A DNA stretch of 64,000 nucleotides from Thermoanaerobaculia bacterium (GTDB lineage Bacteria; Acidobacteriota; Thermoanaerobaculia; Multivoradales; JAIOJS01), in NCBI GenBank assembly GCA_030429235.1, contig JAUIDB010000004.1:1-64000 (forward strand). Reading direction: 5' to 3'. The position numbers and the translations under genes are program-made. The notes beneath the pieces were generated by a model, which was not told the origin of the DNA, made no database searches, and saw nothing but the letters and a program-made list of their open reading frames with translations. Shown here piece by piece: positions 1 through 8,629 of the stretch (position 1 is its first letter; every line of letters starts with the position of its first letter).

Positions 1-461
1 AGCTCGCGGGCCACGGTCTCGGTGTCGGCGAGGATACGGTCGGCGTGGTGGACCGCGCGCTTGGCCAGCCAGCGCCGACGTAGTCGTTGCTTCCAGCCGA
101 GTTCCTCTCCTCGGTGGAGAAAGGACAGGTCGTGGATGGTGACCGCCGAGGGGAGGCTAGGTCGTCCCGGCAGGCTGTACGACGGTGAGAAGAGCACGTC
201 GAGCGGCTCCCGTCGAATCAGCTTCGGTAGCCTCAGCTGCTCCCAGACCACCACGTGTTGGTCGGCGCGACCATCGCAGCGGATTCGAATCGGTCCCCCC
301 GGATCCGCCCACAGGGGGTGATCGAAGGCGTCGCCCTGCAAGAACAGGACAAACTCGGCATCTTCCCGTAGCTCCAATGCACCTTGCAGTAGGGATTCGA
401 GGTAGCGGCCCACCCCAGTTCGCTCCCCCTCGAGTTCGTACCCGACGACTCCGACACGCAT
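1..461 (-). CDS. Glycosyltransferase family 4-like protein, N-terminal part (cut by window edge)
   Basis: The reading frame opens with ATG at 461 and runs off the left edge without a stop, so only about 153 N-terminal residues are visible. They start MRVGVVGYELEGERTGVGRY and later read LFSPSYSLPG and VTIHDLSFLHR, followed by ADRILADTETV. This is the layout of the GT4/GT1 Rossmann N-domain of mannosyltransferase-like enzymes: a GVGRY loop, an F.P.Y..P strand, TIHDLSF, then a helix before the inter-domain linker. The family transfers sugars from nucleotide-sugar donors in cell-surface glycan synthesis. The catalytic C-domain is outside the window. No ribosome binding site is seen, and a TACACT hexamer lies 6 bases before the ATG. 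Confidence 0.75.
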   Translation of the reverse strand, partial: MRVGVVGYELEGERTGVGRYLESLLQGALELREDAEFVLFLQGDAFDHPLWADPGGPIRIRCDGRADQHVVVWEQLRLPKLIRREPLDVLFSPSYSLPGRPSLPSAVTIHDLSFLHRGEELGWKQRLRRRWLAKRAVHHADRILADTETVARE

Positions 462-467
462 GGCCGA

Positions 468-473
468 AGTGTA
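468..473 (-). promoter_or_regulatory. Candidate leaderless -10 element of the glycosyltransferase
   Basis: On the minus strand TACACT is followed by six bases (TCGGCC) and then the ATG at 461. No purine-rich Shine-Dalgarno lies between. The spacing fits transcription starting at or beside the start codon, as in leaderless genes with a TANNNT box. Confidence 0.4.
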
Positions 474-609
474 GTGGACCGACCCCTGGTTCGATCCAGC
501 CGGCCGGAATCTCGGCGCGTGGGCCCGATGGGCTAGAATCGGGCTCTCGCTCGACACCGACACCCCCAAACGTGGCCTTCGTGCTGCCCCCCACCGACAA
601 GGAGAAAGC

Positions 610-2343
610 ATGCGAACCAAGCTCATCTGTGGATCTCTGGCCATCGTCCTGGGCGCCTTGCCCATGTACGCCAAGAAGTCTCCGGGGCCCACCCGGATCA
701 TGGGTCCTGACGAAAGTTTCCAGACCGCGAAGGTCGACAACCGAACCGTGCGACTCGACAACGGAATCACCGTGACGGCCCACGACACCGGGTTCGTCGC
801 CGATCCCGCCGCCCCAGAGCAGATGGCTCGGCAATACCTCGCCCGGCACTGGGAACAGTTGGGCCTGCTACGAGGCGACCTTGCGGACCTCGAACTGCAC
901 GCGGTTCGGACGGGGAAAGCGGCCACCGTGGTGCGTTTCCGACAGGTGGTAGCGGGGGTGCCGGTACTGGGGTCTCAGGTCGCCGTTTCGTTGGACGAGG
1001 ACGGTAGGGTCATCTACTACTCCAGTTCCTACCAACCCGCCGATCTCGTGGATGCTCGGCCCCGGGTGAGTATGGACACCGCTCGCGCCCTCGCCCGGGC
1101 GACCCTGGGATTGACCAGCGAGCCGACCTGGGAAGATTCACAACTGGTCGCCTACTACAGTCAAGGCGTCACTCGTTTGGCCTACCGCACGCGGCAGCTC
1201 GGCGCCGAGGGGTTGGTGGGAGAGTGGGAGGTCCTGACCGACGCCCAGACCGGCGAGGTACTGAGGATTCAGGACCAGGCCAACTACGGCGGCACTGCGG
1301 TGGGGGAGGGCGACCTCTTCTTGCCCGATCCCCTGTCGTCGTCGGGGGCCACCTACGGTGATCCTGGATACGTCGATGGTAGTGACGCCGACACCCCCGA
1401 GCTGGTGGCCGAGATCTTTCGTCGCACCTTCCCCGAGGTGAGCCACGACCCCTGCCTCCAGGGAACCTGCACCTACGAGCTGAAGAGCAGCTACGCTGAG
1501 ATCGTCGATACCGAGGGGCCGTTCAACGGGCTCTACGAGGCGACTCCCGACCCCCAGTGGTACGCCACTCGGGTAGATGATCTCTTCGAGGCTTCGAACA
1601 CCTTCTACCACATCGATCGATTCATGCGGTACATGAACGAGGACCTCGGCGTCACCGTACAGGCCTACCAGTATGGGGGAGGTGCCCGTTTCGACCCGCA
1701 CGGGCTCAACGGAGCCGACAACTCCCACTACACCTCGGGGAACGGCGTGGTGGCCTTCGGGGAGGGTGGAGTGGACGATGCCGAGGATGCCGACGTGGTG
1801 ATCCACGAACTGGGGCACGCCATCCACGACTGGGTGACGAGTGGTGGGTTGTCCCAGGTGAACGGCCTCAGCGAAGGAACGGGTGACTACTTCGCTCAGT
1901 CGTACAGCCGGTCCCTGCCCGAGACGGAGTGGACAACGGGGGATCCGGCCTACCACTACGTGTTCAGCTGGGACGGTCACAACCCGTTCTGGGGCGGGCG
2001 CACCACGAACTACGGCGCCGTGTATCCCGGCGGTCTGGTGGGTCAGATCCACACCGACGGCCAGATCTGGGCGACCTGCAACATGCGCGTCTGGGACGAG
2101 ATCGGTGCCGAAGCGATGGATACCGCCATGCTCGAGGGCCTGGCGATGACCGGCAGCTCCACCAATCAGGAGGACGCGGCGATCGCGATCATGGCGGCCG
2201 CCGAGGCGATGGGATACAGCTTCCAGACGCTCACCGACATGTACGACATCTACGTCACCTGCGTCTACAACGTGCCGCCGCCGATGCTCACCGACGAGAT
2301 CTTCGCCGACGGCTTCGAGTCGGGGGACACCACCGCCTGGTAG
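610..2343 (+). CDS. Secreted fungalysin/thermolysin-like zinc metalloprotease (M36-type) with DGFESGD tail
   Basis: The 577-residue protein begins with a signal peptide (about residues 1-21) and an FTP-like propeptide (about 40-220). The zinc site HELGH is at 399-403, and SEGTGDYFA at 421-429 supplies the likely third ligand E422. The HELGHAIHDW context resembles M36 fungalysins more than classic M4 enzymes. It is predicted to be exported and to digest extracellular protein. The start is fixed by AAGGAG at 599-604, five bases before ATG. The protein ends with IFADGFESGDTTAW. This short tail motif recurs at the ends of unrelated secreted proteins in some environmental bacteria and may be a sorting or cleavage signal (from memory, unverified). 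The gene diverges from the glycosyltransferase. Confidence 0.85.
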   Translation: MRTKLICGSLAIVLGALPMYAKKSPGPTRIMGPDESFQTAKVDNRTVRLDNGITVTAHDTGFVADPAAPEQMARQYLARHWEQLGLLRGDLADLELHAVRTGKAATVVRFRQVVAGVPVLGSQVAVSLDEDGRVIYYSSSYQPADLVDARPRVSMDTARALARATLGLTSEPTWEDSQLVAYYSQGVTRLAYRTRQLGAEGLVGEWEVLTDAQTGEVLRIQDQANYGGTAVGEGDLFLPDPLSSSGATYGDPGYVDGSDADTPELVAEIFRRTFPEVSHDPCLQGTCTYELKSSYAEIVDTEGPFNGLYEATPDPQWYATRVDDLFEASNTFYHIDRFMRYMNEDLGVTVQAYQYGGGARFDPHGLNGADNSHYTSGNGVVAFGEGGVDDAEDADVVIHELGHAIHDWVTSGGLSQVNGLSEGTGDYFAQSYSRSLPETEWTTGDPAYHYVFSWDGHNPFWGGRTTNYGAVYPGGLVGQIHTDGQIWATCNMRVWDEIGAEAMDTAMLEGLAMTGSSTNQEDAAIAIMAAAEAMGYSFQTLTDMYDIYVTCVYNVPPPMLTDEIFADGFESGDTTAW

Positions 2344-2503
2344 CCAGGAGGCGAGAAACAGGGAACCCCGGGGCCCGCGAGGCTCCGGGTCACTGCTTTC
2401 TACGGACTGGCTGGCGGTTGCCGCTCCCATCGGCTTGAGGTAGAGTTGCGCTCCTTCGGGCCGAGGAACTCTCGGCCGTCGAGGAAGACCAGAATCGAAG
2501 TGT

Positions 2504-2578
2504 GGCCCCATCGTCTAGGGGTCAGGACACCGCCCTTTCAAGGCGGCGACACGGGTTCGAATCCCGTTGGGGCTACCA
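2504..2578 (+). tRNA. tRNA-Glu (anticodon TTC)
   Basis: The cloverleaf reads: acceptor GGCCCCA (2504-2510) with TGGGGCT (2568-2574), anticodon stem CCGCC/GGCGG with loop CTTTCAA (2535-2541), anticodon TTC at 2537-2539, T-arm ACGGG-TTCGAAT-CCCGT, discriminator A and an encoded CCA at 2576-2578. The 1-72 pair is G-U, which is not rare for bacterial tRNA-Glu. A small perfect hairpin (GGCCGAG/CTCGGCC, 2459-2477) lies just upstream. Confidence 0.97.
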
Positions 2579-2646
2579 TTCTTCGATCTTCGTCTTGGGC
2601 GTGGCGGTTCGAACCTCCGCGACCCGGGGGCGTCTCGCTGGCGCCC

Positions 2647-5600
2647 CTATCCAGCCGCGTGACGTATGCAGTTGCGCCCCGCCGACTTGGCGGCGTACAG
2701 GGCCTCGTCGGCCTGGCCGAGCAGGTCGCCGGCCTGGGTGCCGGGTTCCGGTACGATGGCCACGGTACCGAGGCTGATCGTCAGGCTTCGTTCGTCGTTC
2801 CCCAGGGCCCTCGGGGGCAGCGAGGCGACGTGGGTCCGCATCCGCTCCGCCAGCATCGCGACCCGCTCGGGTTGGCCGTCGACGACGAGGCACGCGAACT
2901 CTTCGCCCCCGAAACGCGCCACCAGATCCTGCTCGCGGCAGCACCCAGCGAGCGCCTGGGCCACGGCCCGGAGCGCGACGTCGCCCACGAGGTGGCCGAA
3001 GCGGTCGTTGTACTCTTTGAAGTGGTCGACATCGACGACGAGAAGACCGATCGAGGTCTGCTTCCGGATGGCATCTTGGATCGCCAGCTCCATGGCCTCA
3101 AGCAGACGCCTGCGATTCGCCACGCCGGTCAGGGGATCGAGATAGGTGAGTTCGGTGAGCTGTTGGTTGAGTTCCCGCAACTCGGTGGTTCGAGCTTCGA
3201 CTTCCTGCTCGAGTTCCAACTGGCGTCGCCGCACCTGGCGTAGGTAGAGCAGGAAACTCGTGACCGTCAGGGCGACGAGAAGCAGGCCAGCGAAGAGCTG
3301 CAGACCTCGCTGCTCGTACCACTGAGGTCGGATACTGATCGTGAGCTGGATCGGTTGGCTGAGGTTGCCAGACCAGTCTCGGGCCTCGACCAGAAGGTCG
3401 TAGGTACCCGGGGGGAGAGCGCTGAAACTGCGGTAAGGGTCGGAGGTCCAGGGTCCGTACCCTTCTTCGAGACCGACCAGCTGCGTGCGGTAGGTGGATT
3501 CCCGCTCGCGCAGGCCCGAGAGCAGCGTGAACGAAAGCCGGACTTGTTGGACGGCCGCAGGGACATCGACGAACTCTCCGGTTCGCACCGGGTACTCCCG
3601 GTCGTCGAGTCGCACCGACGTGAAGTGCACCGGGCCCGGCGGGGTCGGTAAGGGCCGACGTTCCGCGGTGGGTTCGTAGACACTGAGTCCACCGAGTGTG
3701 CCCAGCCAGTACCGATCGTGCTGGTCGACGAGCTGTGCGTTGGTGTTGCACTCGTCGTGCACCAGGCCGTCAGGGCGGCGAAAGACCGTGGGCTCCCAAC
3801 CACCCGAGTCTCTGGGCACGAGCCGCTGCACTCCGTTGTTGGTACACACCCAGAGCCGATCCTGAGAGTCCGACAGGACGCTGTACACCGTTGGATCGGG
3901 CGGCTCAGGGGGTGGAGGTCCGGAGGCCTTCGCGGGCGCCAGGGGATCGGTCACATCGACACGCGCCACCCCCTGCACGTTGCTGCTGAGCCAGAGGGTC
4001 TGACGGGTACCCTCCTCTCGCAGGAGGATGTGACGAAGCCCGCCCTCGGGGAGCAACGCGGGGGCATCGACCACGGTCCAGTCCGTGCCGTCGAAACGCG
4101 CCAATCCCTCGCTGCCCGCCGCCCACAACCAGGATCGCCCACCGCTGTCGATCTGTTCGGCAAAGTGCAAGACCGCCCAGGGGCGGGTCGTTCCTCGAAT
4201 GGGAAACGAGGTCCAGGTTCCCTGGGAGAAGCGGTAGATCCCCTCGTGGTTGGTACCGAACCAGTACTCCCAGTCGTCGCCTACGGCCCGAGCTAGCGCG
4301 AAGTTGGCGGTCATCTGGTCGCCTTTCGACCAGGGGACGGGAATCTCGACGAACGACGAGTCGTCCCTGATCTCGTACAACCGGCCATCGAAGAGAGAGA
4401 GGACTTTCCAGGGGACGCCGGTGGAGCGGGGGAGGTGGAACAGACCTCGGACGCCGCGGGCCGGCAGAGTTCCCTCGGACTGTCGAAAGTACCGCCACTG
4501 GCCTTCCTCGAGGAGCGCGAGGCCGTCCATGGCGGATGCGACCCAGAGACGTTCGCTACCCGCGGCATGCTCCTCGAGGAGCAGACCGAAAATCCCGTTC
4601 TCCTGGGCCCCGAGGAGACTGACCGTCTGCCAGAGGCTCTCCTGCAGTGGTACCCGAGCCATCCCGTTCTCGGTCGCGAGCCAGAGAAGATCCATGCCGT
4701 CCCGTTGGCGCTGGACGCGGATCTTGCGTACCGCGTCCGACGGGAGACCGTGGCGACGATCGAAGACATCGATACGGTCTCCGCGCACCCGAATGAGGCC
4801 GGCCCGGCTCGCGATCCACACCGACGTCGTGCCCTGTTGGTTGGTGGTCGTGGCCGCGGCGTACATCGCCTCGGTCGGAAGGTCGCCGCTGGCCTCTCGC
4901 CAAACCCGCAATCCACTCGAGTCCAGCCGCATGAGGCCGGCACCGTAGGTCACGATCCAGAGCTGCTCCTGCCCCTGGTCCACGACTCGGAGGAGGTCGC
5001 TGAAGGAGGCCTCGTCGAAGTTGGGATGCTGGAACTGGTGCCACGGCCCCCAAGAGAATGGGTCCGAATCCGGCAATGCGGACCGCCACCACAACCCACC
5101 GTCGGCACTGCCCGCCCACTGCCGGGCCTCTCCGAATAGAGCGGTGGTCTGGGCGAAACCGAGGGCGCGGCCCAACCCTGGGGGCCACTCGGAGTCGTGC
5201 AGCCACTGGTCCTCCTCGAGCCTCCACAGGCCATGCTCTCCGAGGAGCCAGAGGCGCTGATCGGCCGTCTGCCAGATACCGTCGAACTTCCCCGTAGGGT
5301 GGTGGGTCAGCTCCCAATCGTGGCCACCGTAGCGTGCCAATCCCTCGCGGGCGAAGAGGGCCCAGAGCACACCGCGTTGGTCACGAACCAGATCCTTGAC
5401 CAGACTGCGAGCTGCGATCGGCCAGCGCAGCCAGCGGTAGCCGTCAAAGCGAGCGAGTTCCGAGGCGGAGCCCGCCCAGACGAACCCCTGTCGGTCGAAA
5501 CCCACGGTCGACCAGATCTCATCGGAGAGCCCATGCTCCACATCCCAGACGGTGAAGGTGGGGGCAGCTTGATCCTCGATGTCGAGTTTCTGCGCCCAGG

Positions 5601-5679
5601 CCCCGCTACCACTGGCGAAGAGGCCTAGAGGCAGGAGTAGGGAGCCGAGAATCCGCCAGGAGAACGAGGGGCAGTGCAC
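2647..5679 (-). CDS. Periplasmic beta-propeller sensor with Y_Y_Y domain and cytoplasmic GGDEF diguanylate cyclase
   Basis: The 1010-residue protein has a signal peptide (about 1-30), many WxAxxxGLARFDG-type repeats of the regulator-propeller family (about 35-680) and a Y_Y_Y immunoglobulin-like domain. One membrane helix (about 785-807) and a coiled coil follow. The C-terminal GGDEF domain has active site GGEEF at 924-928 and an inhibitory-site motif REQD at 915-918, five residues upstream. It should make cyclic-di-GMP in response to a periplasmic ligand and be feedback-inhibited. The layout is that of hybrid two-component propeller sensors, with the kinase replaced by a cyclase. The start is GTG at 5679; an in-frame TAG lies six codons upstream, and no Shine-Dalgarno is visible. 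The gene ends 69 bases after the tRNA. Confidence 0.9.
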   Translation of the reverse strand: MHCPSFSWRILGSLLLPLGLFASGSGAWAQKLDIEDQAAPTFTVWDVEHGLSDEIWSTVGFDRQGFVWAGSASELARFDGYRWLRWPIAARSLVKDLVRDQRGVLWALFAREGLARYGGHDWELTHHPTGKFDGIWQTADQRLWLLGEHGLWRLEEDQWLHDSEWPPGLGRALGFAQTTALFGEARQWAGSADGGLWWRSALPDSDPFSWGPWHQFQHPNFDEASFSDLLRVVDQGQEQLWIVTYGAGLMRLDSSGLRVWREASGDLPTEAMYAAATTTNQQGTTSVWIASRAGLIRVRGDRIDVFDRRHGLPSDAVRKIRVQRQRDGMDLLWLATENGMARVPLQESLWQTVSLLGAQENGIFGLLLEEHAAGSERLWVASAMDGLALLEEGQWRYFRQSEGTLPARGVRGLFHLPRSTGVPWKVLSLFDGRLYEIRDDSSFVEIPVPWSKGDQMTANFALARAVGDDWEYWFGTNHEGIYRFSQGTWTSFPIRGTTRPWAVLHFAEQIDSGGRSWLWAAGSEGLARFDGTDWTVVDAPALLPEGGLRHILLREEGTRQTLWLSSNVQGVARVDVTDPLAPAKASGPPPPEPPDPTVYSVLSDSQDRLWVCTNNGVQRLVPRDSGGWEPTVFRRPDGLVHDECNTNAQLVDQHDRYWLGTLGGLSVYEPTAERRPLPTPPGPVHFTSVRLDDREYPVRTGEFVDVPAAVQQVRLSFTLLSGLRERESTYRTQLVGLEEGYGPWTSDPYRSFSALPPGTYDLLVEARDWSGNLSQPIQLTISIRPQWYEQRGLQLFAGLLLVALTVTSFLLYLRQVRRRQLELEQEVEARTTELRELNQQLTELTYLDPLTGVANRRRLLEAMELAIQDAIRKQTSIGLLVVDVDHFKEYNDRFGHLVGDVALRAVAQALAGCCREQDLVARFGGEEFACLVVDGQPERVAMLAERMRTHVASLPPRALGNDERSLTISLGTVAIVPEPGTQAGDLLGQADEALYAAKSAGRNCIRHAAG

Positions 5680-5686
5680 GGATCCA

Positions 5687-5692
5687 AGCGTA
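5687..5692 (-). promoter_or_regulatory. Candidate leaderless -10 element of the propeller-GGDEF gene
   Basis: TACGCT on the minus strand is followed by seven bases (TGGATCC) and then GTG at 5679. No ribosome binding site lies between. It overlaps the first copy of the 21-bp-period direct repeat described separately. Confidence 0.35.
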
Positions 5693-5729
5693 GCCTAACT
5701 TCGACGCGGTGTAGCCCTACTTCGAGGCG
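5691..5729. repeat. Two 18-bp direct repeats, 21-bp period, in the propeller-GGDEF promoter
   Basis: TAGCCTAACTTCGACGCG at 5691-5708 and TAGCCCTACTTCGAGGCG at 5712-5729 match at 15 of 18 positions. The period of 21 bp is two helical turns, so a tandem-binding regulator would sit on one face of the DNA. The repeats start 12 bases upstream of the GTG start codon and overlap the candidate -10. No known operator is recognised. Confidence 0.5.
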
Positions 5730-5781
5730 ATGCTGCTAGCCTGGGATCGGACGGTCCGTGAATCCCGGCCGCAGACCTGGC

Positions 5782-8484
5782 TCAGCTGCAGCCCGAGGTC
5801 GAACCGCAGGTCAGGCATCGGTAGCAGGAACCGCTTCGCACCATGATCGAACCGCAGGAACCACAGGAGGGGGAGTCCTGCTGGTAGAGGAAGGTGCCGG
5901 TGCCGTCCAAGGTCGCGGGTGCCTCAGGTGAAGCGACCTCGGCCGGATCCGCGGGAGTGCGCGGGCTGACCACGCCCGCTGCACGTTGCGCGTCGGGATC
6001 CAGGAAACGCGCGGCCAGCCACCGAAAGACGTAGTCGGTCAGGGACTTGGCCAGTGGAATCTCCGGGTTGCGAGTGAAACCGCTCGGTTCGAATCGGGTG
6101 TGGGAGAACTTGTCGATCAGGGTCTGGAGCGGGACGCCATACTGCAGGGCGATCGACACGGCGGTGGAGAAGGCGTCGACCAGTCCGGAGATAGTCGAGC
6201 CCTCTTTGGCCATCACCAGGAAGATCTCGCCCGGCTGGCCGTTTTCGTAGAGTCCCACCGTGAGATAACCCTCGTGTCCGCCGACTGAGAACTTGTGGGT
6301 AATGGCCTGGCGTTCGTCCGGCAGGTGACGGCGTTCGGACCGGGTCGGAGCCAGCGTGTCCGGGGGGGCTTCTCCCGACAGTGGTTGGCTGGCCTTGCAG
6401 CCGTCGCGATAGACGGCGACCGCTTTGATGCCGAGCCGCCAGGCTTGGAGAAAGATCTCCTCGATCTCCTCCACCGTGGTCTCCCGGTCCACGTTGACGG
6501 TCTTGCTGATTCCGCCGGAGAGAAAGGGCTGCAGGGCCCCGAGCATCTTCAGGTGTCCGGACCAGCCGATCGATCGACTGCCGTTGACGGGCCGAAAGGC
6601 ACAGTCGAACACCGGTAGGTCGCGGTTTCGGAGCCCAGGGGCGCCCTCCACGGTTCCCTGTTGGTCGGCCCATTCGGTGATCTCGCCCACCTGGTCGGGA
6701 CCGTAGCCGAGTCGAGCGAGAGCCAGGGGGACGGTTCGGTTGACCAGGCGGAGCGTGCCCCCGCCGGCGAGCCTCTTGTGCCGCACCAGGGCGATCTCGG
6801 GCTCGACGCCGGTCGTATCGCAGTCCATCATGAAGGCGATGGTGCCGGTGGGGGCGAGGACCGTGACCTGGGCATTACGGACTCCGGTCTCTTCTGCCTC
6901 GCGCAAGGCCTCGTCCCAGAGCTCGCTCGCGGGGCGGCTGAGGTCCGTGGGAGCGGCCTCGAGTTGGTGCAGTGCCTCACGGTGTCGCCGGAGAACGCCG
7001 AGAAGGGAGTCTCGGTTCTCGCCGAAGGCATCGAACGGCCCCCGGACGCGAGCCAACCGGGCAGAGCACCGATAGGCCGCCCCGGTCAGGAGAGCCGTGA
7101 TGGCAGCGGCGTAGGTGCGCCCCTCTGCGGAGTCGTAGGGGAGACCGTTGGCCATCAGCAGGGCCCCGAGATTGGCGTAGCCAAGGCCGAGGGGGCGAAA
7201 TCGTTTCGAGTTGCGCTCGATGGCAGGGGTTGGGTAGCTCGCGCGGTCGACCAGGATCTCCTGAGCGGTCAGAAGGATCTCACAGGCGTGGACGAAACCG
7301 ACGCTGTCGAAACCCTGCTCGGGATCGTGGAACCGCAAGAGGTTGAGAGAGGCCAGGTTGCAGGCGGAGTCGTCGAGGAAGAGGTACTCGCTGCACGGAT
7401 TGGAGGCGCGGATCGGTCCGCTGGTGGCGCAGGTATGCCAGCCCTGGATCGTGTCTCGGTACTGGATCCCTGGATCACCACACGACCAGGCGGCCTGCGC
7501 GATACTGCGGAAGAGGCGACGGGCCGGCTGGCTCTCCAGGGCGGTCCCATCCCGCACGGAGCGGGTGGTCCAGCTCCGGTCCTCCTCTACCGCCTGCAGG
7601 AACTCGTCGCTGAGGCGAATCGAGTGGTTGGCATTCTGGAACGCCACCGTATCGTAGGCACCGCCCGCGACGTCGAAACCCGGATCGTAGCCCGCTGCGA
7701 CCAGAGCGCGAGCCTTCTCCTCTTCTCGCGCCTTGCACTGGGCAAAGGCCTCGATGTCCGGATGATCATCGTCGAGGATGACCATCTTGGCAGCCCGCCG
7801 CGTCTTGCCACCGCTCTTGATGGCGCCGGCAAAGGCATCGAAGCCTCGCATGAACGAGATCGGCCCCGAGGCGGTGCCACCGCTGGAGAGGGGTTCCTGC
7901 GATCCCCGGAGCGACGACAGATTGGTGCCGCTTCCCGATCCGTACTTGAAGAGAAGACCCTCGGTCTTGGCCAGGTCCAGGATCGAGGCCATCGAGTCCT
8001 CGACCGAGTTGATGAAGCAGGCGGAGCACTGCGGGCTGGCCTCGACTCCGACGTTGAACCAGACGGGAGAGTTGAAACTCGCCCTCTGGTGGAGCAGGAG
8101 GTAGGCCAGCTCGTCCCCAAAGGTGTCAGCGTCGGCCCGCGAGGCAAAGTAACCGTCGTCCCGGCCCCAGGCCACGATCGAGTCGGCGACGCGGGAGATC
8201 AGTTGCCGTACGCTACGTTCGCGGTCTGGAGATCCGAGGGCCCCCCGGAAGTACTTACTCGCCACCACGTTGGTCGCATCCTGGGACCAGGCGGCGGGCA
8301 CTTCGACCCCGCTCTGTTCGAAGACCGGTCCGGCTTCACCGCGAATCTGGGTTTCGCGAGTCGTCCACTCGATCTGCTCGAAGGGGGAGCGATCCGCCTC
8401 GGTCCAACGTCTCTGGAAGCGAAGCCGGACTGGTTCTTGAGCGGTTGGGGACTCCTCGGGTTGGATGGTGGCCTCGCTGGGCAT
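5782..8484 (-). CDS. nrdJ: Adenosylcobalamin-dependent (class II) ribonucleoside-diphosphate reductase
   Basis: The 900-residue protein matches NrdJ of the zinc-ribbon type. It has the substrate-site region RASFNSPVWFNVG, the FKYGSGSGTNLSSLRG loop, the thiyl-radical motif NPCSEY, PTGTIAFMMDCDTTG, and a cysteine-rich C-terminus (CGSCGS, CYRCLTCGSTSGCS) that re-reduces the active site. It makes deoxyribonucleotides using coenzyme B12 and needs no oxygen. The start is supported by GAGGAG nine bases before ATG on the minus strand. Two NrdR-like boxes lie 40-86 bases upstream. A second, class I reductase is encoded at 53626-57493, so the cell can make dNTPs with or without B12. Confidence 0.95.
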   Translation of the reverse strand: MPSEATIQPEESPTAQEPVRLRFQRRWTEADRSPFEQIEWTTRETQIRGEAGPVFEQSGVEVPAAWSQDATNVVASKYFRGALGSPDRERSVRQLISRVADSIVAWGRDDGYFASRADADTFGDELAYLLLHQRASFNSPVWFNVGVEASPQCSACFINSVEDSMASILDLAKTEGLLFKYGSGSGTNLSSLRGSQEPLSSGGTASGPISFMRGFDAFAGAIKSGGKTRRAAKMVILDDDHPDIEAFAQCKAREEEKARALVAAGYDPGFDVAGGAYDTVAFQNANHSIRLSDEFLQAVEEDRSWTTRSVRDGTALESQPARRLFRSIAQAAWSCGDPGIQYRDTIQGWHTCATSGPIRASNPCSEYLFLDDSACNLASLNLLRFHDPEQGFDSVGFVHACEILLTAQEILVDRASYPTPAIERNSKRFRPLGLGYANLGALLMANGLPYDSAEGRTYAAAITALLTGAAYRCSARLARVRGPFDAFGENRDSLLGVLRRHREALHQLEAAPTDLSRPASELWDEALREAEETGVRNAQVTVLAPTGTIAFMMDCDTTGVEPEIALVRHKRLAGGGTLRLVNRTVPLALARLGYGPDQVGEITEWADQQGTVEGAPGLRNRDLPVFDCAFRPVNGSRSIGWSGHLKMLGALQPFLSGGISKTVNVDRETTVEEIEEIFLQAWRLGIKAVAVYRDGCKASQPLSGEAPPDTLAPTRSERRHLPDERQAITHKFSVGGHEGYLTVGLYENGQPGEIFLVMAKEGSTISGLVDAFSTAVSIALQYGVPLQTLIDKFSHTRFEPSGFTRNPEIPLAKSLTDYVFRWLAARFLDPDAQRAAGVVSPRTPADPAEVASPEAPATLDGTGTFLYQQDSPSCGSCGSIMVRSGSCYRCLTCGSTSGCS

Positions 8485-8523
8485 GGCGTGCTCCTCTCGT
8501 GGTGAGGACCAAGCTTGCAGGCT

Positions 8524-8570
8524 CTACCAGATCTTGTGGTATGACGGAGGTCAGGCACTACAGAGAGTAG
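8524..8570 (-). promoter_or_regulatory. Pair of candidate NrdR boxes upstream of nrdJ
   Basis: CTACCAGATCTTGTGG (8524-8539) and GCACTACAGAGAGTAG (8555-8570) each match 10 of 16 positions of the NrdR box recalled as ACACWATATWTWGTGT. Their centres are 31 bp apart, the helical spacing known for tandem NrdR boxes. The second box lies in a perfect 10-bp inverted repeat, arms CAGGCACTAC (8552-8561) and GTAGTGCCTG (8567-8576). The better-matching pair upstream of nrdA strengthens the call. Confidence 0.55.
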
Positions 8571-8629
8571 TGCCTGGGCTCGCGAGCGCACGATCTGCGG
8601 ACGTCAGGTCCCGACGCGAGGGTCCTCCT

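Noticed and set aside
1138-2511. 457-codon frame opposite the metalloprotease
   Set aside because: Antisense shadow; it also runs into the tRNA-Glu gene.
6661-8505. 614-codon open frame on the plus strand opposite nrdJ
   Set aside because: It is the antisense shadow of a well-conserved gene in high-G+C DNA. The translation is low-complexity Gly/Arg/Val-rich with no domain.
8552-8576. Perfect inverted repeat before nrdJ read as a terminator or a B12 riboswitch
   Set aside because: No T run follows on either strand, and no B12-box or further riboswitch helices are present. NrdR-type spacing explains it better.
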